The position numbers were made by a program, and so were the translations under genes. This document shows positions 53,228 through 64,000 of a stretch of 64,000 nucleotides of DNA, in pieces (the stretch's first letter is position 1; each line of letters begins with the position of its first letter). The stretch is from Linnemannia elongata (lineage: Eukaryota; Mortierellomycota; Mortierellomycetes; Mortierellales; Mortierellaceae), in assembly GCA_036320915.1 (NCBI GenBank), contig JAXBDG010000001.1:2874001-2938000 (forward strand), written 5' to 3'. The notes beneath the pieces are model-generated. The model was not told the origin of the DNA. It saw nothing but the letters and a program-made list of their open reading frames with translations, and ran no database searches.

Positions 53228-53661
53228 AACCGGCGTCACTGTCACCTCCCTCCCTGCTTGCTTCCCTGTCCTCAATCATTATCGTCAGAGGGATAGTTTA
53301 ACAGCTACTACCGCCTGGCTGATCAAGCTTTGGCTCACGATACAGTATATACCATCTATTCACATAAAGATAGCCGTGTCTTCCTTCTGTTGATTACTTT
53401 TGCTCTCCATGTGCTCTATTTCGCTTACTACGGAAAAATAAATAGGTTGACCAAAAGCGTCGCGACGAAAGATTAGTAGACTTTCTGCTTGTCTCTTGAT
53501 ATAGTTTTGTGTTTGCAGAATAAATGCAGGGAGGTAACACTACAAGTTCTCGATTAACAGTGGGCAGCGATGACTTTGCTCTTGAATAAATAAATGAGGG
53601 AAACAATTGTCAACACCAACAATAGCACCCAAATCCATCAACTATAGACACCTTCATAAAG
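53228..53661. other. Intergenic between secreted-protein loci
   Basis: 3' UTR-like sequence, then GAATAAATAAATG near 53,584, a TATA-like word about 77 bases before the next relic's start. Confidence 0.4.
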
Positions 53662-54009
53662 ATGAATATCACCGCTCTTCTAACATGATTGCCACCCCTA
53701 TCTTTCTCGCCATCCTTCTCCCTAGCACCACTCCCACCAGCGCCGTGTCCGTTCCAATATCCCTTGTTGACATCAACCTAAAAATATTCGCCAAGGCGTC
53801 AGTAAAGGCAATGGCCGCGATAATACCTCGACTTCTGGAGTTCTGGGCGTTGAACGACAAGCCGTAACCGGAGCCCCCCTCTTTAACACAGCGACAGCCG
53901 TCTCCTGTACCTGACGGGTACTGTAATTGACACTGCTGGGTCTGTAATTGGACCTGATAGTCGGGTGGAAGACTCTGTTGAAGTTACCAAGGAGGCCACT
54001 AATTTGTAG
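53662..54009 (+). pseudogene. Small secreted protein relic
   Basis: An ATG at 53662 in a context like that of the gene at 52865 is followed by an immediate stop in frame. The matching protein appears in another frame as 'FLAILLPSTTPTSAVSVPIS' and 'LVDINLKIFAKASVKAMAAI', ending at a TAA (53865-53867). 'AVTGAPLF' and then 'DTAGSVIGPDSRVEDSVEVT' follow in further frames, ending TAG at 54007-54009. The order mirrors the intact gene at 52865 throughout, so this is a decayed tandem copy with at least two frameshifts. Confidence 0.6.
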
Positions 54010-54756
54010 ATATTTCCTAGCTTACTTTGTTGTTCTTGTAGCAGGCTTTCCCGATGAGAATTGAGTATGTACGACGGATTTGACTCTCGGTTGCTTTAGC
54101 ACGCGCAAGAAGTAAGATAGCGGTCAATTGTTCCTGTGCTCAGCGCGTTCTTTTGGAACACTGAGGTAGCCCCTTCGACCTGTGGAGCGCAATGGTATGG
54201 CTTGGTTGCTGAATTAAGGGGTCTGGGTGATTGATGTTGCGAAGATCAAAAGGGACAATGTCCGTGTCCAGCCGAATCGTAAGGTAGGAGACTGACAGCA
54301 AACAACCGTGGGATTTGAAAGTGTTTTCTACATAGCTTTGTCAAGTCTTTCGATTTATGGTCGCTATGTATTGCTTCTTTGTTTTGACTCTTTGTTGTTC
54401 TGCTTCTGCTTGTTTATTTTCATAATAGTACAGGGATTGAAGAAAAAAAAAGTGTATAGAGTAAGAGATGTGAATGAAAGAAAGTGCGGTAATAAAACTA
54501 CAAAAGATATGAACATGGATAAAAAAAACTGAACGCAATAATGGTGTTGTGGATGAAAAAAGACAATGAATGAAACGAAAGACAAGAGAAGGGGAGGCGT
54601 TCTAGAGAATTGAAATGAGCTGGTATCCTTGACGATGTTCCTCTTGTAAGAGCGAGAACCTCCCCTTCATCAACATCATCCGGTGTAAGGCTGCGTGAGA
54701 CGTAAAAGAAGACCTTCTCTCACCTCAACATACAGATCGGGTGACTAGTCGACGCT
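54010..54756. other. Intergenic, 3' region of the RRM gene
   Basis: No gene is seen. It is AT-rich from about 54,400 to 54,580 and probably contains the 3' UTR of the convergent RRM gene. Confidence 0.35.
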
Positions 54757-55305
54757 TTACTCGCGGTCGGCATCATCACCACGGGGGCGGAACTGGCGAT
54801 CACCTCCCTCACGACGGGGACGGAACTGACGGTCACCACCACCCTCGCGACGGGGACGGAACTGACGCTCGCCACCCTCCCTGTTGTTGTTGTACTCGCG
54901 ACGGGGACGGAACTCACGGTCACCACCCTCTCTGTTGTTGAACTCACGACGAGGACGGAACTCTCCACGAGGGCGATCCTCACGAGGGTTAGCGGGGTCG
55001 ACACGGAGCTCTCTGCCGTTGAACTCTCTGCCGTTGGTCTCCTTGACGAGCTTGTCGGCCTCGGTCTCGTCGAGCTCGATGAAGCCGTAACCCTTGGTGC
55101 GTCCCTGGGGGTCCTTGGGGAAGTAGACGTCGGTGAGGGTGCCGTACTGGCCAAAGAACTCCTTGGCCTCGTCGTCGGTGGTGCCCCAGGCGATGTTTCC
55201 GATAAAGAGCTTCTTGGTGGCATAGCCGCGGGCAGCCAAGGTGTTGGCCAAGGCGAGGCGGGGAGCCGAGAAGGCGATCTTTGTGAATGCGAGGAGTCCG
55301 GACAT
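54757..55305 (-). CDS. RRM protein with Arg-rich repeats, probable mitochondrial presequence
   Basis: This single-exon protein has 182 aa from the ATG at 55305. Residues 1-30 (MSGLLAFTKIAFSAPRLALA...ARGYATKK) lack acidic residues and have scattered Lys/Arg and a 'RGYAT' cleavage-like site, as in a mitochondrial presequence. One RRM follows: RNP2 'LFIGNI' (33-38) and RNP1 'KGYGFIEL' (71-78). From about residue 112 the protein is repeats of 'FRPRREGGDRQ' type, arginine/glycine-rich and with alternating acidic residues. Such small RRM proteins bind RNA and act in RNA stability or processing. The repeats are close to RGG motifs but mostly RRE/RPR. It is divergent from the SelO gene, whose product is also mitochondrial in yeast and mammals. 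Confidence 0.85.
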   Translation of the reverse strand: MSGLLAFTKIAFSAPRLALANTLAARGYATKKLFIGNIAWGTTDDEAKEFFGQYGTLTDVYFPKDPQGRTKGYGFIELDETEADKLVKETNGREFNGRELRVDPANPREDRPRGEFRPRREFNNREGGDREFRPRREYNNNREGGERQFRPRREGGGDRQFRPRREGGDRQFRPRGDDADRE

Positions 55306-55674
55306 TGTTGTTCTTGTTGGTTGGAGGGAGATTAGGGGGTAAAGAAGAAAGGAAGGAGAGGAAGGAAAAGTGACGGAGAGGACCTTATACAAAAGGGAGA
55401 AATGGGAAAATTCAACTCGCGCCTCTCTCTCCCCTCAGTGCTTGGTCCCTCGCTGTTTACTCTTTTTTTTCTTTTTCTTTTTTTTCGCCTTTGCTGGACA
55501 ACGGGCAGTCACTAGATAGAGAGGTTAAGGGGTCTGTATGGTTTACTCTGAGCTCAGAATTGGAATGCACGGGGATGATCGACTGCGCTCTGAATACTCC
55601 TCTTGCGCGCGTTTTAGAAACGAAAGTCAGACGGAGAACTTCTTCTTGTCATACACCCTCCCTTTTGTCCACCC
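55306..55674. promoter_or_regulatory. Bidirectional promoter between the RRM and SelO genes
   Basis: 369 bp separate the two divergent starts. A T-rich stretch at 55,462-55,487 and CT-rich leaders on both sides are seen. No TATA box was recognised. Confidence 0.45.
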
Positions 55675-58319
<2,645 letters not shown>

Positions 58320-58394
58320 AGCGGGAGGCATGAGCACATCTTCCAATTTTTTTTATTATTATTTTGCATATACTTTTTGTACAGTACCATAGCT

Positions 58395-58400
58395 AATAAA
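58395..58400 (+). terminator. Polyadenylation signal of the SelO gene
   Basis: AATAAA lies 76 bases after the SelO stop codon, in AT-rich DNA. Confidence 0.5.
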
Positions 58401-58732
58401 AAGCACGACCAACAACCAGAACAATACACGGCCCTGTGCTTTACTTCATCGTTTAGTTTGACCAAAGAAAATAGGAAGGAATGATCGTAGGGCATCTACT
58501 TTCAAGAATCCACTGGTCTCAGAAAGAGACAAGGAAGATGGAAATCTCCTCATTATATATTCACAAATGGTGGGAATATCTGCCAGCTCTGGGACCAACA
58601 TGCATCCCGTTCTTGTCTGCTTCAATTAAATGACTTATTCTACTTGCGTACATGTTATATTCTAAGGGTGTTTTTGTGGAGTGTGTGAATAAGTGATACG
58701 TCCATGACGTTTATCGTATGCTACCCTCAAAC
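58401..58732. other. Intergenic between convergent genes
   Basis: The remaining space before the stop of the convergent F-box gene at 58733. I see nothing further in it. Confidence 0.4.
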
Positions 58733-60757
58733 TCAAGAAGACAAAACACCCCTCGCAAACCGTTGGAAGTGCCGCCTCAGAGAAGGAAAGAAGAGCGATG
58801 ACTGAGGGGCAGACAGCAAAGGACGTGTCGTCAAAAACTTGCTCATGACTTGAGGAGGAGAATGAGGAAAAAGACCCAACAATCGATCAACTTCTTGGTC
58901 CAGCGCAAGCCCACGGTATCGCAGACAATAAAATGACACCTCCTCCAACTCTGGCCAGACCACACACCCAACCTCGGCGGCATGCAGCTCCTCCAGCATC
59001 AACTTGACATCCACTCTGTGCCCTAGGTGCCTCAAGTGGTACATTAGCGTTGATTCTTCTGGTACTGAAGGATCCTGATGATAGTTGCTGGGCGAGACTT
59101 GAGGGATGGAAGCGACACCTGTCTCATGGTTCTTGATATCGTCTTGAATCCCGGCCTCCCAACTATCCACGACCGCCTGCCTCTCCTGTCGCCTCTCCTC
59201 GCTGTATCCTGACGGTACCATCCAGTCAACATCGACTCTCTTGAGCCTTAAATGGGTTGGCTGATGGGCGTCACTCGCCCCGATTAGAAGTCGTCGTAAA
59301 TATCGGAGTCTCGCCAGGAGGACCAACCCACTTGAAAGATCCAACCTGATCCTGTATTTCGAGGGGTTAATCCATTCGTCCATCTGCACCTCCGGTCCAT
59401 AGATCTCAAGCACTTGAAGAAGAGGGCACACTCGAGAGATGTATCCAAAAACGACCAGGCTATCGTTGTTGCCGTCACTGATATTGCTCTTGATGCCTCG
59501 GAAAAGTAGTTGTAGTGTTCGAAGTCCTTGACACGCCCAAACTCTAACAGGAGAACCACGCTCCGAGATCGGTTGTGAATTCCTGCTCGTATAAATGTCC
59601 AAGTTTTGGATTGGCATGTCGGTCAGGGGTGCCCTGAGGTGAACAAGGAACGGTGACTCGCAGAGGTAGTCATGCAAGAACTTGCACTCTCCCAGTAGCT
59701 CCAGACTAGTCAACACGTTCGGCAGTCGATCTAGAGTCCTGAAAACGTCCCGAGTGAAATAGAGACCCCGAAAAATCCTGTTGGTCGCCTGTGGACAGAG
59801 CTCCAAGTTAAGTTGGCGTTCAAGGACTGGGTTGCTGAGACTAGATCTGTCCGAGTAATGAAAGCTGCCGATATCCAGCGAGAGACCCCGGATTTGTCGA
59901 AGCAGGCGCGCAGGGTCGTAATAAGGTCCAGGTTTATAAGGGTACTGTAGGAGCACCAGCTTGAGTTCCCTGAGTTGAGGTGTGATGACTAGGAAATCCT
60001 CAAGACTAGCCTGTGGGATCCAGGCGTTGATGATGACGAGGGACCGTAGACGGTGTCGAGTGAGTGTTGTCAATCCTGTCGTCTCTTCCGTCCACGCCCC
60101 AGGGAGTTCCAGAGTTTTCATAGTATCAGTATGCTGAAAATGCAGTTTCTCGAGGTAGGGCAAGGCCTGCATGACAGTCCTCACACAAAACTCATTCTTG
60201 GATTTATGTGTCGTGTATAACTTGAGGATCCGCAGACTCGGGAAATACGGCAGGAACCGCTCCGTGACAAGTTTCATAGTTATGAAGCCCTCCAGAATCA
60301 ATTGTCGTAAGTCGGGACTCGTTGTGTTCAGCGCGGCACTGGTAATACTCCTCCCCGTCGCAGGCACAGTCCCCAGACGGTGAATTCCGCGTCGCGAAGA
60401 AGTTGTGGGCACCAGGTATCGAGAAGCGTGGTTTTCCTGAATGACCTCCCAGAGCATCTCATCCATCGCTGCCGCAGTCGGATTGAGGAACGATTCACAC
60501 AAACGACAACACAGCGTGTCTGCCTTCTGTAACCTTCGTAGAGCCTTGTCGACTTTGAGATCAGAGATAGAGTTGACCCATTCAAAGACTCTATTGGAGC
60601 GGTTCTGGTTGATCGAGAACCACTGTCGGCAGATGAGAGGAACCGAGGTGACGAGGGTCTTTGTGTCAACAAAGGTGAATATCAGCTCCAGCAGCTCCGG
60701 TAGGTCGAGTGGTGATATCTGACTCCTTCTGAGAGCTGGAGGTTCTGAGGATGACAT
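58733..60757 (-). CDS. F-box/LRR-like protein, type A
   Basis: This single-exon protein has 674 aa. The F-box (SPLDLPELLELIFTFVDTKTLVTS...CRQWFSI) spans about residues 15-60. Then come the irregular LRR body, 'VWACQGLRTLQLLF', 'VVFGYISRVCPLLQVLEIYGPE', 'GLVLLARLRYLRRLLIG', 'VDVDWMVPSGYSEERRQERQAV' and C-terminal 'LRHLGHRVDVKLMLEEL' with 'WPELEEVSFYC'. It is separated from the other F-box genes by about 12 kb of unrelated loci, yet it keeps every type A block. A C-terminal extension (about 50 residues, basic and Ser/Leu-rich) follows the last block. Expected role: SCF substrate receptor. Confidence 0.86.
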   Translation of the reverse strand: MSSSEPPALRRSQISPLDLPELLELIFTFVDTKTLVTSVPLICRQWFSINQNRSNRVFEWVNSISDLKVDKALRRLQKADTLCCRLCESFLNPTAAAMDEMLWEVIQENHASRYLVPTTSSRRGIHRLGTVPATGRSITSAALNTTSPDLRQLILEGFITMKLVTERFLPYFPSLRILKLYTTHKSKNEFCVRTVMQALPYLEKLHFQHTDTMKTLELPGAWTEETTGLTTLTRHRLRSLVIINAWIPQASLEDFLVITPQLRELKLVLLQYPYKPGPYYDPARLLRQIRGLSLDIGSFHYSDRSSLSNPVLERQLNLELCPQATNRIFRGLYFTRDVFRTLDRLPNVLTSLELLGECKFLHDYLCESPFLVHLRAPLTDMPIQNLDIYTSRNSQPISERGSPVRVWACQGLRTLQLLFRGIKSNISDGNNDSLVVFGYISRVCPLLQVLEIYGPEVQMDEWINPSKYRIRLDLSSGLVLLARLRYLRRLLIGASDAHQPTHLRLKRVDVDWMVPSGYSEERRQERQAVVDSWEAGIQDDIKNHETGVASIPQVSPSNYHQDPSVPEESTLMYHLRHLGHRVDVKLMLEELHAAEVGCVVWPELEEVSFYCLRYRGLALDQEVDRLLGLFPHSPPQVMSKFLTTRPLLSAPQSSLFFPSLRRHFQRFARGVLSS

Positions 60758-60939
60758 TATTGCTCCTGTTTGGCTGTTCGCTCTAGCTGCCTGCTGTTTT
60801 ATGCCGTTGTTGTTGTTGGTTCTTGATAGAGGGAGGGTATGGAGGCGAGGTGAAGTGACGTAAAGTGGAAGAAAGGAGCAAAAAACGGTTGATCACGAGG
60901 TCTAAATGAAAGATGAGATTGAGCTAAGCCCACGTATTT

Positions 60940-63900
60940 TTAATCATTGAAGACCGAAAAGTCAATGTTGCGACGTGTCCTGTGCTGGCTGCCGGCGGGA
61001 GAAGAGATGAACTTTGACACGAGATGCGGCTGGGTCATAGACCTTGGTGTGGTCATCGCACCGGTGTCCAGGAGGATTCTCTTATCGTATCCTTCATCGT
61101 TAGGGTCGTCGCTGTCCGTGCCTCCACGACGTCGTTTACCCGGAGAGCCGAGAACATCCGCGTCGTGCAGTCCACCATTTCCTCCTACCCCACCGCGCAA
61201 CTGTGCTGCAAAAGAACGCCCTTGATGGATCTGGTCACGTCTGGTCGGTGTGGAAGGAACACGCTCGGTATCCGAATGACTGCCATCTCCAATGAACTGC
61301 AACGAGTGATATCGGTGAAACTGAGCGCGTCCGGTGGGAGTTGAAGGAGTCCTTTGGGGATCTTCCTTAGTGTAACTGCAACCCTGATGTCCGATGGGTG
61401 TAGAAGGCACAAAAGAGTCAATAGGAACCGCCAACAAGCTGGCTGACTCTCTCGGTGGAGAGAGATCCCGCTGCTTTTTAGGACTTTGCAGACCCCAAGA
61501 GGTGTTCTCCTCGCCCGATTTGGTGGTGCTCCCGAAAACTCCCCAAGAGGTTGTGCCATTCCGAGAGAGGTACTGAGAAAGGTCTCCATTGTCATCTTGG
61601 TCTTCGTTGTTGTTTTTGCCGGTTTGACTGAGGGTAATGCTGTTGCTGCTTGCGCCTGGTTGGATTGCGTCTGCTTTTGAGAGTGGCCCTTTACGTCGGA
61701 ACATCTAATCACAAGAATGAAAAGACAACAGTCTTAGTGTCTGTACTTACGTCCGCTGAAGAAAGGTAACACGAACCCTAAACTTACTTTAAGGACCTCC
61801 TCGCTTTCTTTGTCGTGGTAGAACTTTTTCAGCTTCAGCTTCGCCAACTTTGGCGGACCAGTCTCGTCCTCCACTATTCCATCAAGTAAACGGTATAACC
61901 GCGTTAAGTTCTGAACTATCAGGGAATCAAAGCAGCAGCCATAGTAGCATATGCTTAAGGGGAGGACTTACTCTCATCAAGGAGTGAATTCATCGATTTT
62001 GACCGCTGGGTGGGTGGACGTGGTTGTGGCTGTGAAGGTTGAGCAGTAGGCCGTCCTTGGGAAGGTTGGATAGCCACACTCGAAGCTGAAGCGGAAGAGG
62101 AACTTGCTGAACTCTTCGTCGCATTTCGGCCTTTCACGGCGCCACGTGTCATAGCTACTTGGCGGTTCCTGAAGATCGAATCCAGAGCGCTTCTGGCAGG
62201 GTTGTCAGACGTAGACTGGCGGCTCATGGGAAACCCGTGTTTGGGTGCCACCACTTCATCCTTGGGTGTTGTTATTGAGGTCGAACTTAAGGGCCCGTCA
62301 TTTCCAGTCTGGGTAGCAGCAGAAAGATCCAGGCGATTAGGCTTCTGCAATATACCCATCGAGACAGATCTATGCAGTCCAGCTCTCTTGGAGCCACGGG
62401 ATGGTCTTGGCGACTTCAAAAGACTTGTTTCCACGCCACACTTGACCGAAAGCTTCTCAACCACCTTTGGCAGTGCTGGTCCATAGTATCGCGCCACAGC
62501 CCGGATGAAGAACTTTTTCGCAGGGTCCAAGTCCTTGCTTCGAGGAGTCTGAGGACTCAAGAATCCTGGTGCTGGTCGGTCCTCGACAACAGCCGAAATG
62601 CAGAGTTCGTCCATGAAGTGGTTTGTCGTTTTGAGTGCGCCAGGATCCTTTTTGAACGGCCTGTTTTCCTCAAGGCCGTACTTGTTGATCAGCATCATAA
62701 TATGAAGATTCTGTACAATTTGGATCTGGGTACTATTAAAAAAAGAATCGCTGGCCTTGGTGAGTCGGTCTGAGCATGCCAGCATGAAACACAACCTTAT
62801 TTGCAAGCCTGCAGACAAAAGCACATACTCTTTGGTCTTTAGCTTCCTCACGAACATGCGCACATCGTTATCCTTGACGCTGGTGTTGACTCTGCCCTTC
62901 CATGCGTCTAACTCTGGCCGCTCATCCTGCATGATGATGTACCGATCTTGAGTCCTAGTATCGGCTGATTTGCCAATGTTCAGCTCTTTGTCGATCTGTT
63001 TGTATTTGGACCCCAACTTTGAAGGCCAGATCCTTAAAAACTCGATCATAAACGCCACCAATTTCTGTTGAGCTTCTTTCAGCGGGACCGACAACTTTGC
63101 TGCTAAAACTGTAATCTCTTTGCTGGCAGCATTCAAACGCTTAACGTAATCCACCACCGTGTACTATTTCAGTAATAAAGAAAACGTGTTAACATCCTGT
63201 AGGTTAAGTGCTCCTGTAATAGGAAGAAATACGTCGACTTGCGTTTGAAATACATACGTCGTTATTATATAGATGCTTGATATAAGCCCTGCGAATGCCC
63301 AGGCAGAGATCGTCAATAGAATCCACAGGCTCCAACATGACGGCCATATGGTCATCCATGCTAACTGTGTCTCCTGGCAGTGGCTTTGACGGCGTTGGTC
63401 TACAGTATCGAGTAAAGAGAGATGTAAGAGGCTGCACGATCGATCAACCGATTACAGCTAATTTGGTTGCACATGGCTTTCGAGAGTGCCTTACTTTGAT
63501 TCGGTGATAGCAGTCGCGGTTTCCTGAACTGGTTTAAAAAACTCGGCAACATCGACGGGCATCTGTTCTAAGCCGTATGGCGTTCTGGATCGGTGCCGGC
63601 TGTGTTGTTGATCCACAAACGCTCCAATGGCTCCCAGTGACTTTTCCACCATGGCCATACTGAACGGTCTTGCCGAGGTCCTGTTGATATTCTTGCTCAA
63701 TGGCAAATCCTCCAGATACGAAAAGTCCTTCAGAATGTGCAAAGTTCCGCTTCCCTGGGTTCCGGAATATAGCAGCGCCTGTACCTGCTGGGTTCTTTCT
63801 AGCTCATCTGGGATCCTGTCAGTCTGTTCTTCCCCTGAATTCACACCGCGAAGCGTGATCTGGATGAGAAGAGCATCATTCTTGGAGCTCAGTGACCGAA

Positions 63901-64000
63901 GAAGGTACATAGCACGCTCGCACAAGACATCCTTATTGTTCCGTGGGAAGCACAACATAGAGTGAGAAATCCTGACTGAGTGCAAGCAAGTGCTCAATGA
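60940..64000 (-). CDS. Sld3/Treslin-like replication-initiation protein, 5' end outside window
   Basis: Five exons on the minus strand join in frame: beyond 64000 to 63495, 63399-63258, 63163-61972, 61873-61788, 61704-60940. The visible part is about 897 aa; the start lies to the right. The core 'CLGIRRAYIKHLYNNDYTVV', 'DYVKRLNAASKE' and later 'MFVRKLKTKEYVLLSAGLQI' resembles the Sld3/Treslin domain that brings Cdc45 to the Mcm2-7 helicase. The C-terminal third is disordered, with CDK-type Ser/Thr-Pro sites: 'TPSTPTGR', 'VPSTPTRR', 'GSPGKRRR'. In yeast and animals such sites in Sld3/Treslin are bound by Dpb11/TopBP1 when phosphorylated. That logic fits a nuclear S-phase initiation factor. The identification rests on remembered pattern only; another chromatin-linked disordered protein is possible. 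It ends near the 5' end of the F-box gene at 60757. Confidence 0.55.

Overview
This window looks like nuclear DNA of an early-diverging filamentous fungus, most probably Mortierellomycotina (Mortierella or a relative). The evidence is indirect. Genes have short GT-AG introns, CT-rich leaders and A/T homopolymers, and the window carries many paralogous F-box/leucine-rich proteins, an expansion I associate with that group. No rRNA, tRNA or CRISPR was recognised.

Layout. 0-5.8 kb is a decayed zone: a frameshifted Crinkler-like relic, a 329 bp inverted-repeat element full of CATTCGAAT-type subrepeats, and a headless Ser/His-rich ORF that starts at the edge of that element. 5.9-17.2 kb holds three intact F-box/LRR genes, one F-box pseudogene and a secreted LPMO-like protein. 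17.5-31.8 kb holds housekeeping or signalling genes: an 11-exon CaMK-type kinase, divergent from a TLC-domain membrane protein, then a 4.7 kb stretch with no supported gene, then an 8-exon extended SDR with a 1.87 kb intron. 32-46.3 kb is a dense F-box cluster with six intact genes and one truncated relic. 46.5-54 kb is an accessory zone of small secreted proteins: intact genes, ruined copies, diverged direct repeats and a promoter-proximal array of ~20 bp degenerate repeats. 54.7-64 kb holds an RRM protein with a likely mitochondrial presequence, a SelO-type pseudokinase (AMPylase family), another F-box gene, and the 3' part of a Sld3/Treslin-like replication-initiation gene that runs off the right edge.

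The F-box proteins fall into two subfamilies. Type A (~635-825 aa) has an F-box, irregular LRRs, an 'FGYIxRVCPRLxxL' block, a 'DxDWMV..R..R' block and a C-terminal 'LxxLGLLxDV' block. Type B (~477-599 aa) has an N-terminal 'HPLELPEILLRVGYFLPLW'-like F-box and a 'VxWNGxxY'-like C-terminus. Intact copies sit beside frameshifted or truncated ones, which suggests birth-and-death evolution. The small secreted proteins show the same pattern.

All exon boundaries were placed by eye from GT-AG sites and frame continuity. No database search was possible, so family names rest on remembered motifs.
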